From the NCBI RefSeq assembly GCF_007997135.1, contig NZ_VORU01000001.1:248001-312000 (forward strand): 64,000 nucleotides of DNA. Reading direction: 5' to 3'. The notes beneath the pieces are model-generated. The model saw only the letters and a list, made by a program, of their open reading frames with translations, did not search any database and was not told the origin of the DNA. How positions within the stretch are numbered: the stretch's first letter is position 1; each line of letters begins with the position of its first letter. The stretch comes from Aequorivita lipolytica. GTDB lineage: Bacteria; Bacteroidota; Bacteroidia; Flavobacteriales; Flavobacteriaceae. Made by a program: the position numbers and the translations under genes. Below, piece after piece: positions 45,473-54,569 of the stretch.

Positions 45473-45766
45473 ATGGAAAATTACGACACTCTTTCAACAA
45501 CTATGGAGCAATTGCAAAAGCAAGGCTACACCTATGATTTTAATTTATGTTCAGGGCATATAGAATGTAATGCACTAAAACTAAAAATACACCCAGAAGA
45601 TTTCGAAGTTGATGAGATCCATCGTTTCGAAGGAATGAGCAGCACAGACGATAATAGTGTGCTGTATGCCATTCATTCTAAAAAAGGGATTAAAGGTTTG
45701 TTGGTAGATGCCTATGGCGTATATGCCGAAAATATTTCGGAAGCAATGAGAAAAAAATTAAGATAA
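45473..45766 (+). CDS. Small 'phosphoribosylpyrophosphate synthetase'-type protein, copy 2
   Basis: A 97-residue protein, 80 of 97 residues identical by my count to the one at 41281. The copies bracket the block from HMA-AraC to the P-loop ATPase. Duplication within the island is the simplest explanation. It starts one base after the ATPase gene and ends two bases before copA. Function unknown. Confidence 0.75.
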   Translation: MENYDTLSTTMEQLQKQGYTYDFNLCSGHIECNALKLKIHPEDFEVDEIHRFEGMSSTDDNSVLYAIHSKKGIKGLLVDAYGVYAENISEAMRKKLR

Positions 45767-45768
45767 TT

Positions 45769-48297
45769 ATGAAACACACCTATCACATACACGGAATGAC
45801 CTGCAACGGATGCAGAAGCCACGTAGAAAAAACACTTTCTGAAGTAGAAGGTGTTACAAATGCAGCTGTCGATTTGGAAAAAGAGGAAGCTACTATCGAA
45901 ATGGACAAACATATTCCTCTCGAAAAATTTCAAGAAGCTTTAAAAAATGATGGCGATCGCTATAGTATTCATAATCTTGGCGAACATACTCATTCTTCTG
46001 AAAAGACAGAAACAAAATCAAATTCTTCCAACCTCCAACCTCCAACTTCCAGCCTTGGTACAGGCACTTTCTATTGCCCAATGCACTGCGAAGGCGACAA
46101 AACCTACGACAAACCAGGCGATTGCCCAGTTTGTGGAATGGATTTGGTAGAAGAGCAAAACCTATCGGCAACCACTTCAGAACAATGGACTTGCCCAATG
46201 CATCCAGAAATTGTAGAGGACGAACCTGGAGCTTGCCCTATTTGCGGAATGGATTTGGTGCCTATGGAACCCGACCAGTCTGCAGAGGAGAAAACATATA
46301 AAAAACTATTGAAGAAATTCTGGATAGCGGTTGCATTTACCGTTCCGATTTTTCTGATAGCAATGAGCGAAATGATTCCTAATAATCCGTTATATAGTGT
46401 TTTGGAACAAAAAGGATGGAACTGGATTCAGTTTGGTTTATCGATTCCCGTGGTGTTTTATGCCACGTGGATGTTCTTTGAACGTGCCTATCGCAGTATA
46501 AAAACGTGGAATCTTAATATGTTCACATTAATAGGAATCGGAGCTGGCGTCGCTTGGCTGTTCGGTGTTTTTGGGATGTTGTTTCCAGATTTCTTTCCCG
46601 TACAGTTTAAAACCGAATCTGGCGCAGTCCACGTTTATTTTGAAGCGGCAACCGTAATTCTCACTTTGGTATTAATGGGACAAGTTTTGGAAGCGCGCGC
46701 CCATAGTAAAACCAATTCAGCAGTAAAAGAATTACTAAAACTCGCACCGAATAAAGCCGTGCGAGTTGTTGATGGCAACGAAGAAGAAGTTAGTATTGAC
46801 AAAATTCAAAAAGGAGATATTCTGCGGGTAAAACCAGGCGATAAAATTCCTGTGGATGGCGTTATTACCGAAGGACATACCACGGTTGATGAATCGATGA
46901 TTTCAGGAGAACCTATTCCGGTTGATAAAATTGAAGATGACAAAGTAAGTAGCGGAACCATCAACGGCAATCAATCTTTTTTAATGAAAGCCGAAAAAGT
47001 AGGTAGCGATACGCTACTTTCCCAAATAATAAAAATGGTAAACGATGCCAGCCGCAGTCGTGCACCTATTCAGAAATTAGCAGATACGGTTTCAGGTTAT
47101 TTCGTTCCAGTTGTGGTAATAATATCTTTGATCACATTTGCCGTTTGGGCAATTTGGGGCCCAGAACCTGCGTATGTATTTGCGTTGGTCAATGCCATTG
47201 CGGTTTTAATTATTGCCTGTCCGTGTGCTTTGGGATTGGCAACACCAATGTCCATAATGGTTGGCGTTGGAAAAGGAGCCCAAAATGGCGTCCTTATCAA
47301 AAATGCTGAAGCCCTTGAGAAATTGGATAAAGTAGATACACTCATCATAGATAAAACAGGAACCATTACTGAAGGGAAACCAACGGTTGAAAAAATAGGC
47401 GTTTTCGGTGCAAATTTTTCTGAGAGCGAAATACTGAAATTCATCGCATCCCTAAACAGTTCCAGCGAACATCCGCTTGCAGAAGCCACTGTAAAATATG
47501 GCAAAGAACAGAAAACCCAAATCTCAAAAACCGAAAACTTCAGCGCAGTAACCGGTAAAGGGGTAGAAGGTACAGTTGATGGTAAAAAACTCGATTTAGG
47601 AAATGCCAAAATGATGGAATATGCAAAAGCTACTATTTCTTCAGAAATGGAAACCGAAGCACGATCCTTTCAAAAACAAGGCAAAACAGTTTCCTATTTA
47701 TCAATAGATAGCGAAGTTTCAGGCTACGTCGTTATCGGAGATAAAATAAAAGAAACAAGTGCCAAAGCCATTAAAGAACTTCAAGATAAAGGAATTGCCG
47801 TAATTATGCTTACGGGCGATAATCACGACACCGCTCAAGCCGTAGCCAGCGAACTGAACCTTGCCGACTTTAAAGCGGGAATGTTACCGGAAGACAAACT
47901 GAAGGAAGTAACAAAATTACAGCAACAAGGCAAAGTGGTAGCAATGGCTGGCGATGGCATTAACGATGCACCAGCACTTGCCAAGAGTGATGTAGGTATC
48001 GCAATGGGAACAGGAACCGATGTCGCTATTGAGAGTGCAATGATCACCTTAGTAAAAGGCGATTTACACGGAATTGTAAAAGCAAAAAACTTGAGTCACG
48101 CCGTAATGAGAAATATCAAGCAAAATCTATTTTTTGCATTGATCTACAATACACTTGGCATTCCAATCGCTGCAGGGGTTTTATTTCCATTTTTCGGAAT
48201 ACTCTTATCGCCTATGATTGCAGCATTGGCAATGAGTTTTAGCTCTGTATCGGTAATTGCAAACGCATTGAGATTAAAATCAAAAGCAATCAACTAA
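45769..48297 (+). CDS. copA: Copper-translocating P-type ATPase CopA
   Basis: An 842-residue P1B-type ATPase that exports Cu(I). Order: HMA domain with Cys12/Cys15 (GMTCNGC); two copies of the heavy-metal-binding motif (CPMH...GDCPVCGMDL near 103-127, CPMHPE...GACPICGMDL near 143-168); transmembrane block; CPC metal site Cys484-Pro-Cys486; phosphorylated Asp528 in DKTGT; GDGINDAP near the C-terminus. The linker between HMA and the first metal motif (SNSSNLQPPTSSLG) is encoded by a heptamer array. It follows copy 2 by two bases. Confidence 0.96.
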   Translation: MKHTYHIHGMTCNGCRSHVEKTLSEVEGVTNAAVDLEKEEATIEMDKHIPLEKFQEALKNDGDRYSIHNLGEHTHSSEKTETKSNSSNLQPPTSSLGTGTFYCPMHCEGDKTYDKPGDCPVCGMDLVEEQNLSATTSEQWTCPMHPEIVEDEPGACPICGMDLVPMEPDQSAEEKTYKKLLKKFWIAVAFTVPIFLIAMSEMIPNNPLYSVLEQKGWNWIQFGLSIPVVFYATWMFFERAYRSIKTWNLNMFTLIGIGAGVAWLFGVFGMLFPDFFPVQFKTESGAVHVYFEAATVILTLVLMGQVLEARAHSKTNSAVKELLKLAPNKAVRVVDGNEEEVSIDKIQKGDILRVKPGDKIPVDGVITEGHTTVDESMISGEPIPVDKIEDDKVSSGTINGNQSFLMKAEKVGSDTLLSQIIKMVNDASRSRAPIQKLADTVSGYFVPVVVIISLITFAVWAIWGPEPAYVFALVNAIAVLIIACPCALGLATPMSIMVGVGKGAQNGVLIKNAEALEKLDKVDTLIIDKTGTITEGKPTVEKIGVFGANFSESEILKFIASLNSSSEHPLAEATVKYGKEQKTQISKTENFSAVTGKGVEGTVDGKKLDLGNAKMMEYAKATISSEMETEARSFQKQGKTVSYLSIDSEVSGYVVIGDKIKETSAKAIKELQDKGIAVIMLTGDNHDTAQAVASELNLADFKAGMLPEDKLKEVTKLQQQGKVVAMAGDGINDAPALAKSDVGIAMGTGTDVAIESAMITLVKGDLHGIVKAKNLSHAVMRNIKQNLFFALIYNTLGIPIAAGVLFPFFGILLSPMIAALAMSFSSVSVIANALRLKSKAIN
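46025..46056 (-). repeat. Heptamer array 7, inside copA
   Basis: Four units (CAACCTC twice, CAACTTC, CAGCCTT), opposite in orientation to arrays 3 and 4, are read in frame as the linker between the HMA domain and the first metal-binding motif of CopA. The short array keeps the reading frame. Confidence 0.85.
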
Positions 48298-48320
48298 TAA
48301 CTAACAAAAATCAAGAAAAA

Positions 48321-48812
48321 ATGGAAGACAGGGACAAAATGAATCACGATTCAAAAAAGACAAACCAGTACACAAAATTTGTTGGAATGCTCGCAGCTTC
48401 CTTCGTGGCAATGTACATCACAATGTATCTAAACACCTATGCTTGGGATCACGTATATTTCAGCTTGACCCGTTTTTATATGAGTTGTTTGGGAATTTCT
48501 GCAATGGCGATTATTATGTATGTAGCGATGCGCGGTATGTATAAAAATAAAAAGAAAAATATCGCGATAGTTTTAGGAAGCATCGCTCTCTTTGTAAGTG
48601 CATTAGGCTTAGTGCGCGCACAAGCACCCATAGTTGGCGATGTGTTGTGGATGAAAGCAATGATTCCGCACCATTCGATTGCGATTTTAACCAGCGAAAG
48701 AGCAGCTATTTCCGATCCGGAAGTAAAACAATTGGCAGAGGATATCATTGAAGCACAAAGAAAGGAAATCGGCGAAATGAAAGCGATGATAAAACGATTG
48801 GAAGCTGAATAA
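48321..48812 (+). CDS. DUF305 membrane protein
   Basis: A 163-residue protein with three transmembrane helices (about 20-42, 50-70 and 77-95) and a periplasmic DUF305 helix pair with the conserved MIPHHSIAILTSERA motif (Met/His/His). DUF305 proteins commonly stand in copper operons; a metal-binding or cell-surface role is likely. It follows copA by 23 bp. Confidence 0.85.
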   Translation: MEDRDKMNHDSKKTNQYTKFVGMLAASFVAMYITMYLNTYAWDHVYFSLTRFYMSCLGISAMAIIMYVAMRGMYKNKKKNIAIVLGSIALFVSALGLVRAQAPIVGDVLWMKAMIPHHSIAILTSERAAISDPEVKQLAEDIIEAQRKEIGEMKAMIKRLEAE

Positions 48813-48825
48813 CGAGTGTCAAACA

Positions 48826-48874
48826 AACCTAACAGGCATTACGAGGCACGAAGTAATCTAACCTGTTAGGTTTA
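48826..48874. repeat. Palindromic AACCT...AGGTT element, intact copy
   Basis: A perfect 12-bp inverted repeat AAACCTAACAGG (48826-48837) / CCTGTTAGGTTT (48863-48874) encloses ATTAC-GAGGCACGAA-GTAAT. It shares the core GAGGCACGA with the element at 40714. It sits between the DUF305 gene and cusB and may act as a terminator or mRNA structure. Confidence 0.8.
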
Positions 48875-48888
48875 AAAACAGTATAAAT

Positions 48889-50682
48889 ATGAAAAAATAC
48901 ATCATTTACATCGCAATACTAATTGTAGGTCTCGTCTTGGGCTATGTGTTCTTTGGGACTTCCTCGGAAGGTTCATCAAACAACAAAAACGTTTCGGATA
49001 TGTCCGATAACGCTGAAGTAGATAACCAAATGTGGACCTGCTCCATGCACCCACAGATTATGCAACCCGAACCCGGTGACTGCCCAATCTGTGGAATGGA
49101 CTTAATTCCTGCGGAAACTGGTGCAGACGGACTTGCAATGAACGAAATAAAAATGAGCGACAACGCAATGGCATTGGCAAACATCCAAACTACCATTGTT
49201 GGAAATGTTTCAGGAAATGATGAGAATAAAATGTCGCTTTCGGGCAAAATAATGGCGAATGAAGAAGCCAATGCGGTACAGGCCAGTTATTTTGAAGGCC
49301 GAATCGAAAAACTGAATGTCAATTTTACGGGCGAAGAAGTTCGCAAAGGACAATTATTGGCCACTATTTATGCGCCCACGCTCGTCGCTGCGCAACAAGA
49401 ATTGTTAACGGCAGCTTCTATGAAAGCATCGCAACCAGCGCTTTATAATGCAGTTCGCAACAAATTAAAACTTTGGAAACTTTCGGAAAGCCAAATCAAT
49501 CAGATTGAAACATCGGGGAAAGTGCGGGAAAACTTCCCCATTTACGCAACGGTTTCAGGTACGGTTTCCCAAAAAATGGCAGAGGAAGGCGATTACGTAA
49601 AACAAGGGCAACCTATTGTTAAAGTAAGTGATCTCGGTACGGTTTGGGCAATGTTTGATGCTTATGAAAACCAAATCTCACAATTAAAGGAAGGACAAAA
49701 AATTACGGTAACTACAAACGCATACGCCAATAAAGAATTTGAAGCAACAGTATCTTTTATTGACCCAACATTAAACACCAAATCCAGAACGGTTTCAGTT
49801 CGGGCTACCTTAAATAATGAAGAAGATATATTGAAACCTGGAATGTTCGTTACGGCAAAAGTACAGATGTCCAAAGACAATGCAATCCAAACGCAAATCA
49901 CTGTACCCGCAACCGCAGTCCTTTGGACAGGAAGCAGGTCTTTAGTATATGTAAAAACAAATCCCAACGAACCCGTTTTTGAAATGCGCGAAGTAACCTT
50001 GGGTACTAAAAATGGCGATGTTTACACCATTGTAGAAGGTCTAAATAATGGAGAAGAAGTAGTAACCAATGGTACGTTTACGGTGGATGCCGCAGCACAG
50101 TTACAAGGCAAAAAAAGTATGATGAATACCAAAGGAGGCAAAACAACGACGGGTCACGAAGGACATTCAGGAATGGAAAGCACAACCAATACAGAAACCA
50201 CAGACCACATAGCGCAGACCAAAAGATTAAAAGTTTCCTCAAAATTCCAAACACAACTTAATGCTGTTTTTGACGATTATATTGCCATAGAAAATGCCTT
50301 GGTAAAAGATAATCCTGAATCTGCAAAGAAAGGCGCAAGTCAGTTGCTTAATACTATTTCAGCGGTGGATATGAAACTCTTAAAAGAAAATACTGCACAT
50401 AATCATTGGATGCAGTTGGAAAAAGAATTGAAATCATCCGCTTCGTCAATATCCCAAACTACAGATATTAAAAAGCAACGGGAACATTTTATTCACTTAT
50501 CAGCACATTTAATTAATGCCGTAAAAACCTTTGGCATCAACCAAAAAGTGTACGTGGATTTTTGCCCAATGGCAAATAACAATGTAGGTGCATATTGGTT
50601 AAGTGGTGAAAAGGAAATCCGAAATCCGTATTTTGGAAATGAAATGCTGGATTGTGGAAGTGTTATTGAGGAAGTAAACTAA
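48889..50682 (+). CDS. cusB: CusB-like RND periplasmic adaptor with metal-binding motif and DUF3347
   Basis: A 597-residue adaptor linking CusA to CusC. It has an N-terminal membrane anchor (YIIYIAILIVGLVLGYVFF) and a metal motif, CSMHPQIMQPEPGDCPICGMDL (about 51-72). The membrane-fusion core includes GRIEKLNVNFTGEEVRKGQLL, a barrel-sandwich hybrid and a helical hairpin. A C-terminal DUF3347 domain ends FCPMANNNVGAYWLSGEKEI. Pump, outer-membrane factor and adaptor are spread over 18 kb here instead of forming one operon. Confidence 0.93.
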   Translation: MKKYIIYIAILIVGLVLGYVFFGTSSEGSSNNKNVSDMSDNAEVDNQMWTCSMHPQIMQPEPGDCPICGMDLIPAETGADGLAMNEIKMSDNAMALANIQTTIVGNVSGNDENKMSLSGKIMANEEANAVQASYFEGRIEKLNVNFTGEEVRKGQLLATIYAPTLVAAQQELLTAASMKASQPALYNAVRNKLKLWKLSESQINQIETSGKVRENFPIYATVSGTVSQKMAEEGDYVKQGQPIVKVSDLGTVWAMFDAYENQISQLKEGQKITVTTNAYANKEFEATVSFIDPTLNTKSRTVSVRATLNNEEDILKPGMFVTAKVQMSKDNAIQTQITVPATAVLWTGSRSLVYVKTNPNEPVFEMREVTLGTKNGDVYTIVEGLNNGEEVVTNGTFTVDAAAQLQGKKSMMNTKGGKTTTGHEGHSGMESTTNTETTDHIAQTKRLKVSSKFQTQLNAVFDDYIAIENALVKDNPESAKKGASQLLNTISAVDMKLLKENTAHNHWMQLEKELKSSASSISQTTDIKKQREHFIHLSAHLINAVKTFGINQKVYVDFCPMANNNVGAYWLSGEKEIRNPYFGNEMLDCGSVIEEVN

Positions 50683-50698
50683 ACTTCTATTTACCTGG

Positions 50699-50761
50699 AA
50701 ATTTTTCAGAATTCCTATTTCACAGCCACTTTAAATGAGGTTTTTTCAAATTTTTCAGAAT
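50699..50761. repeat. 14-bp direct repeat at the island right border
   Basis: AAATTTTTCAGAAT occurs at 50699-50712 and 50748-50761, 35 bp apart, directly after cusB. Beyond it, no gene lies before 50894. It could mark an insertion border; I found no matching copy at the left border. Confidence 0.5.
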
Positions 50762-50893
50762 ATGCAACTACTGTTTGTGCGTCGGTATAAAGTTGAATTA
50801 TACGTTCTCCACGCCGACTTCAAATTTTACTCATTAACATCATTTTCACATTGCATTTAGTACATTAGCCGTTTATTTTAAAATTTAAAACTA

Positions 50894-52825
50894 ATGAAAT
50901 ATTTCACTAGCAGTCTACTTATAACGCTGCTTCTCTCCACATTTTCTTTTACGCTAATTGCACAGGAAGAAAAACCGGACAATCAAAATCTTTTCGATAA
51001 CTTTTCGTACAGACAAGGCAACGTTTATAGAACTGCCTCTGGAAAACCGGGGCCAGAATATTGGCAGAATTCCGCAGATTATAACTTGGAAGCCACTTTG
51101 GACGATAAAAGTCACACTATTTCGGGAAATGTGACCATTCACTACACGAACAACAGCCCCGAGACCTTAGATTTTATTTGGATCTATTTGGAGCAGGACC
51201 GTTTCACCGAAAATTCCCGTGGAACTTTAACAACACCAGTTCAAGGAAATCGTTACAGCGGCGATGTGGAAGGTGGTTTTGAATTGAATAATGTTTCAGC
51301 AAAGACAAAAACAGGAACTTCTTCAAAATACCTTATTACAGATACACGTATGCAGCTTTGGCTGGATAAACCTTTGGCTGCAAAAGGTGGCGAAGTTGAT
51401 ATAAAAATGAATTTCAAATTTAAAGTTCCAGTAGAAGGAATGGACCGCATGGGCCGTTTGGAAGTAAAGGATGGAACCATCTACACCATTGCACAATGGT
51501 ACCCGCGTGTTGCCGTTTTTGACGATGTTGTAGGCTGGAATACAGATCCATATTTGGGCGCTGGCGAATTTTATTGCGAGTACGGAGATTATGATGTAAA
51601 AATCACGGCTCCAGCAAATCAAACAGTAATCTGTTCCGGCGTTTTGCAAAACCCAAAAGAAGTGCTCACAAAAATGCAACAACAGCGTTGGGCGCAAGCT
51701 GAAAAAAGCGATAAAACCGTTTACATTATAACGCCAGAAGAAGTTGGAAAACCAATTGCAAATTCTAAAACTAGCGGAATGCTTACTTGGCATTTTAAAA
51801 TGGAAAACACTCGCGATGTGGCTTGGGCTTCTTCTAAAGCATTTATTTGGGATGCCGCCCGTATGAATCTTGGCGAAGGAAAAACGGGATTGGCCCAATC
51901 GGTCTATCCAAAAGAAAGTGATGGTGAAAATGCTTGGGCACGATCTACCGAATTTACAAAAGCTTCTGTAGAGTTTTATTCAAAAACATATTTTACTTAT
52001 CCGTATCATAATGCAATTAACGTTGCTGCCAGCGTTGGTGGAATGGAATATCCCGGTGTTAGTTTTTGTCATTATCAAAGCAGAGATGCTGACCTTTGGG
52101 ATGTTACCGACCACGAATTTGGCCATAACTGGTTCCCGATGATAGTGGGAAGTAACGAGCGTCGCTATCCGTGGATGGACGAAGGTTTCAATACTTTTAT
52201 AAATCATTACAGTACCACGGCTTTCAACAATGGTGAATTTCCTACTAGTACTGATAATCCGAGGAGTTTAGTACGTTACTTAACCCTTGAAAACCGTGAA
52301 GGCATTGATACATACCCAGATATGGCCAATGCTATGAATTTGGCGTACACCGCATATTACAAACCAGCAGTTGGACTTTATCTGCTTCGCGAGTACATTC
52401 TTGGGGCCGATCGTTTTGATAACGCTTTTAAGAGTTACATTCACACGTGGGCGTACAAACATCCGCAGCCCAATGACTTTTTCAACCATATGGAAAACGT
52501 GGCGGGCGAAGATCTTTCCTGGTTTTGGAAAGGTTGGTTTTATGGAAATGGCAATATTGACTTGGGAATTTCTGATGTAAAACCTTATAAAGGCAATTAT
52601 TTAATTACCGTTGAAAATGATGGGCAAATCCCGATGCCGGTTCAGCTTCAAATTATTTATTCTGACAATACAACCGAAAACATTAGCCTTCCGGTTGAAA
52701 TTTGGCAGCGCGGTAATAGCTGGGAACATCTTTTAAAAACCACCAAGCAAGTGCAACGCGTGGTTTTGGACCCCAACAAAATGTTGCCGGATGTCAATCT
52801 TTTGAACGATACGTGGAATAAGTAA
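50894..52825 (+). CDS. M1 family zinc aminopeptidase
   Basis: A 643-residue secreted metallopeptidase with signal peptide (SLLITLLLSTFSFTLIAQ). GMEYPG and zinc motif HEFGHNWFP (histidines in HExxH-type spacing, with a second Glu in MDEGFNTF) are family hallmarks. It would trim N-terminal residues of peptides in the periplasm. It starts the post-island chromosome and shares a terminator with the convergent M56 gene. Confidence 0.92.
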   Translation: MKYFTSSLLITLLLSTFSFTLIAQEEKPDNQNLFDNFSYRQGNVYRTASGKPGPEYWQNSADYNLEATLDDKSHTISGNVTIHYTNNSPETLDFIWIYLEQDRFTENSRGTLTTPVQGNRYSGDVEGGFELNNVSAKTKTGTSSKYLITDTRMQLWLDKPLAAKGGEVDIKMNFKFKVPVEGMDRMGRLEVKDGTIYTIAQWYPRVAVFDDVVGWNTDPYLGAGEFYCEYGDYDVKITAPANQTVICSGVLQNPKEVLTKMQQQRWAQAEKSDKTVYIITPEEVGKPIANSKTSGMLTWHFKMENTRDVAWASSKAFIWDAARMNLGEGKTGLAQSVYPKESDGENAWARSTEFTKASVEFYSKTYFTYPYHNAINVAASVGGMEYPGVSFCHYQSRDADLWDVTDHEFGHNWFPMIVGSNERRYPWMDEGFNTFINHYSTTAFNNGEFPTSTDNPRSLVRYLTLENREGIDTYPDMANAMNLAYTAYYKPAVGLYLLREYILGADRFDNAFKSYIHTWAYKHPQPNDFFNHMENVAGEDLSWFWKGWFYGNGNIDLGISDVKPYKGNYLITVENDGQIPMPVQLQIIYSDNTTENISLPVEIWQRGNSWEHLLKTTKQVQRVVLDPNKMLPDVNLLNDTWNK

Positions 52826-52839
52826 TATTTCCGAAATAA

Positions 52840-52880
52840 TAAAAATGCTTCCAAAACTTTAAACTTTGGAAGCATTTTTC
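52840..52880. terminator. Bidirectional terminator
   Basis: AAAATGCTTCCAAA and TTTGGAAGCATTTT form a long stem with T-runs on both strands, between the convergent M1 and M56 peptidase genes. Confidence 0.88.
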
Positions 52881-52897
52881 TTGAAATTATTGTCAAC

Positions 52898-54484
52898 TTA
52901 ACAGCCACCTAATTGTACAATTGGATATTTGCTAACATCTATAGTAACATCGTTCGTGCTCTTTTTCACAAGTTCAATTGCTTCTTCGGACGTGTATTTA
53001 TCCGGACCAATATAGAATATCGCTCCTCTTTTTGCCAATTCCTTTACGTATTCTAACTTATTTGCATTAGGCGCTGATGGTGCCTCGGCTGCCATATACA
53101 AATTTCCGTTAGCTGCTGAAGATGCTTTTGTAGTTTCAGAAATTGGTGTTTCAGATAAGGTAACAGTTCCATTTCCATTTTCAGTTTTGGTTATGTAAAT
53201 TCTTAGTTTGTCATTTTTCTTGAGTAAATCGTTTGCTTTTTCTGGAGCAATTACCATATCGTTATAATAATAAACAGCTTTATCTAGGGGTTTATTTTGA
53301 TCAATATTCGTTTTTACGGGCGAAGATGATTTTGGTGGAGTTGGAGGTATTGGCGGCGGCGGAATATCGCTTTTCTCACCTTTCATAACTTTTGGAGCTG
53401 GGGGTGGTGGTGGAATATTTTTCGGAAATGGCTCAGCATTTACTTTTTGATCATCGGTCATTTTATTGTAGATAATTTCCAATCGTTCCAAATCATTCTT
53501 TTTGATGATTCGCTTTTCAATATTAACAATGTTGTATTTTTTTGCCAGTTTGTTGTATTCGTCTATTTCGGCATTTGTAGCTTTTTGTTGGACAATCTTT
53601 GATTGAACTTCCTTTTTCGTAAGTTCTCTTTCAACAACTTCTTTCGTGCTAAATCCATAAATTAACAGTGATAGCAATGGTAATAATAAAAGACTTCGAA
53701 ACCAAATGGCTCTTTTTGAGGTGTGTGTTTTCATAACTGTAAAACGTTTTTTGATGGATGAATAATTGAGTGAATGTGCCAACGTAGGCGTAATAACATT
53801 TGATGAGAATGCAAGTAATATTTTTTGATAATCTGAAGTTTCGGCACCTGCGTTCAGAACGGCGCGATCTGCCAAAAATTCGTGATTCAATTTTATGCTT
53901 CTTTTTAAAAAATAAAACAGTGGGTTGAACCAAAAAACAATCTGTAAAACTTCAACTAAAACAATGTCCAAACTGTGTTTTTGACGCGCATGCGTTTCTT
54001 CATGAAGCATTACTTCCGCAGGAATTTCATGGTTTTCATATTGCTTTTTATTCAGGAATATATAGCTGAAAAAAGTATGCGGGATGACGTTTTCATTTAA
54101 GAGGATATTGATAAAACTACTGTTTCGGTATTTAGGATTCTCCCTAATTTTTTGAATTAAACTGAAAAGATTCTTGAAAAATTTCAAGCTGAAAAACAAA
54201 ACACCCAAACCGTAAACCGTCCATAAAACAAACGGCCAGTAATTTACTGATGCTTTGGTTTCAATAAAAATCTGCTGTTGTGCGGCTGCGGTATAAGTTG
54301 CAATAAATGGCGAAGCTTCGGCATACGTTTTAAAAGTTATCAGCGGAATTAAAAAGGACGCCAATAAACTTCCAAATAAATAAAAACGCTTAAAATTATG
54401 AATGGAAGTATTTTCCAAAAACAGTTTGTAAAAAGCGAAGAATAGGGCGAGACAAGCGGCGGATTTTAAAATGTATAGTTCCAT
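52898..54484 (-). CDS. BlaR1/M56-type sensor peptidase
   Basis: 528 residues from the ATG at 54484 (a TTG two codons earlier is not needed). N-terminal transmembrane helices are followed by the M56 zinc motif LHEETHARQK, then a further helix. The periplasmic part is Pro/Lys-rich and ends with a repeat-like motif (SNDVTIDVSKYPIVQLGGC). It is the signal-transducing partner of the adjacent BlaI-type repressor, 85 bp upstream. Whether the signal is beta-lactam or another envelope stress cannot be read. Confidence 0.87.
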   Translation of the reverse strand: MELYILKSAACLALFFAFYKLFLENTSIHNFKRFYLFGSLLASFLIPLITFKTYAEASPFIATYTAAAQQQIFIETKASVNYWPFVLWTVYGLGVLFFSLKFFKNLFSLIQKIRENPKYRNSSFINILLNENVIPHTFFSYIFLNKKQYENHEIPAEVMLHEETHARQKHSLDIVLVEVLQIVFWFNPLFYFLKRSIKLNHEFLADRAVLNAGAETSDYQKILLAFSSNVITPTLAHSLNYSSIKKRFTVMKTHTSKRAIWFRSLLLLPLLSLLIYGFSTKEVVERELTKKEVQSKIVQQKATNAEIDEYNKLAKKYNIVNIEKRIIKKNDLERLEIIYNKMTDDQKVNAEPFPKNIPPPPPAPKVMKGEKSDIPPPPIPPTPPKSSSPVKTNIDQNKPLDKAVYYYNDMVIAPEKANDLLKKNDKLRIYITKTENGNGTVTLSETPISETTKASSAANGNLYMAAEAPSAPNANKLEYVKELAKRGAIFYIGPDKYTSEEAIELVKKSTNDVTIDVSKYPIVQLGGC

Positions 54485-54569
54485 AATCAATTAATCAATC
54501 GTTAATATTATTTTTTTAATGGTTTGATTGAACATCCAAAAATGTTTAGTTTTAAAATCATCATTATTT

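Larger units (their letters stand above)
30356..50682 (+). other. Copper / heavy-metal resistance island
   Basis: A block of 18 genes, all on the plus strand, runs from the HYC protein to CusB. Almost all have metal-handling signatures (Cys/His/Met motifs, HMA, RND, P-type ATPase, multicopper oxidase). The GAAGCTG-type heptamer arrays occur only in this block. The left border lies just after the initiator tRNA and the right before the M1 peptidase gene. No recombinase is seen, so mobility is inferred only from content. Confidence 0.7.
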
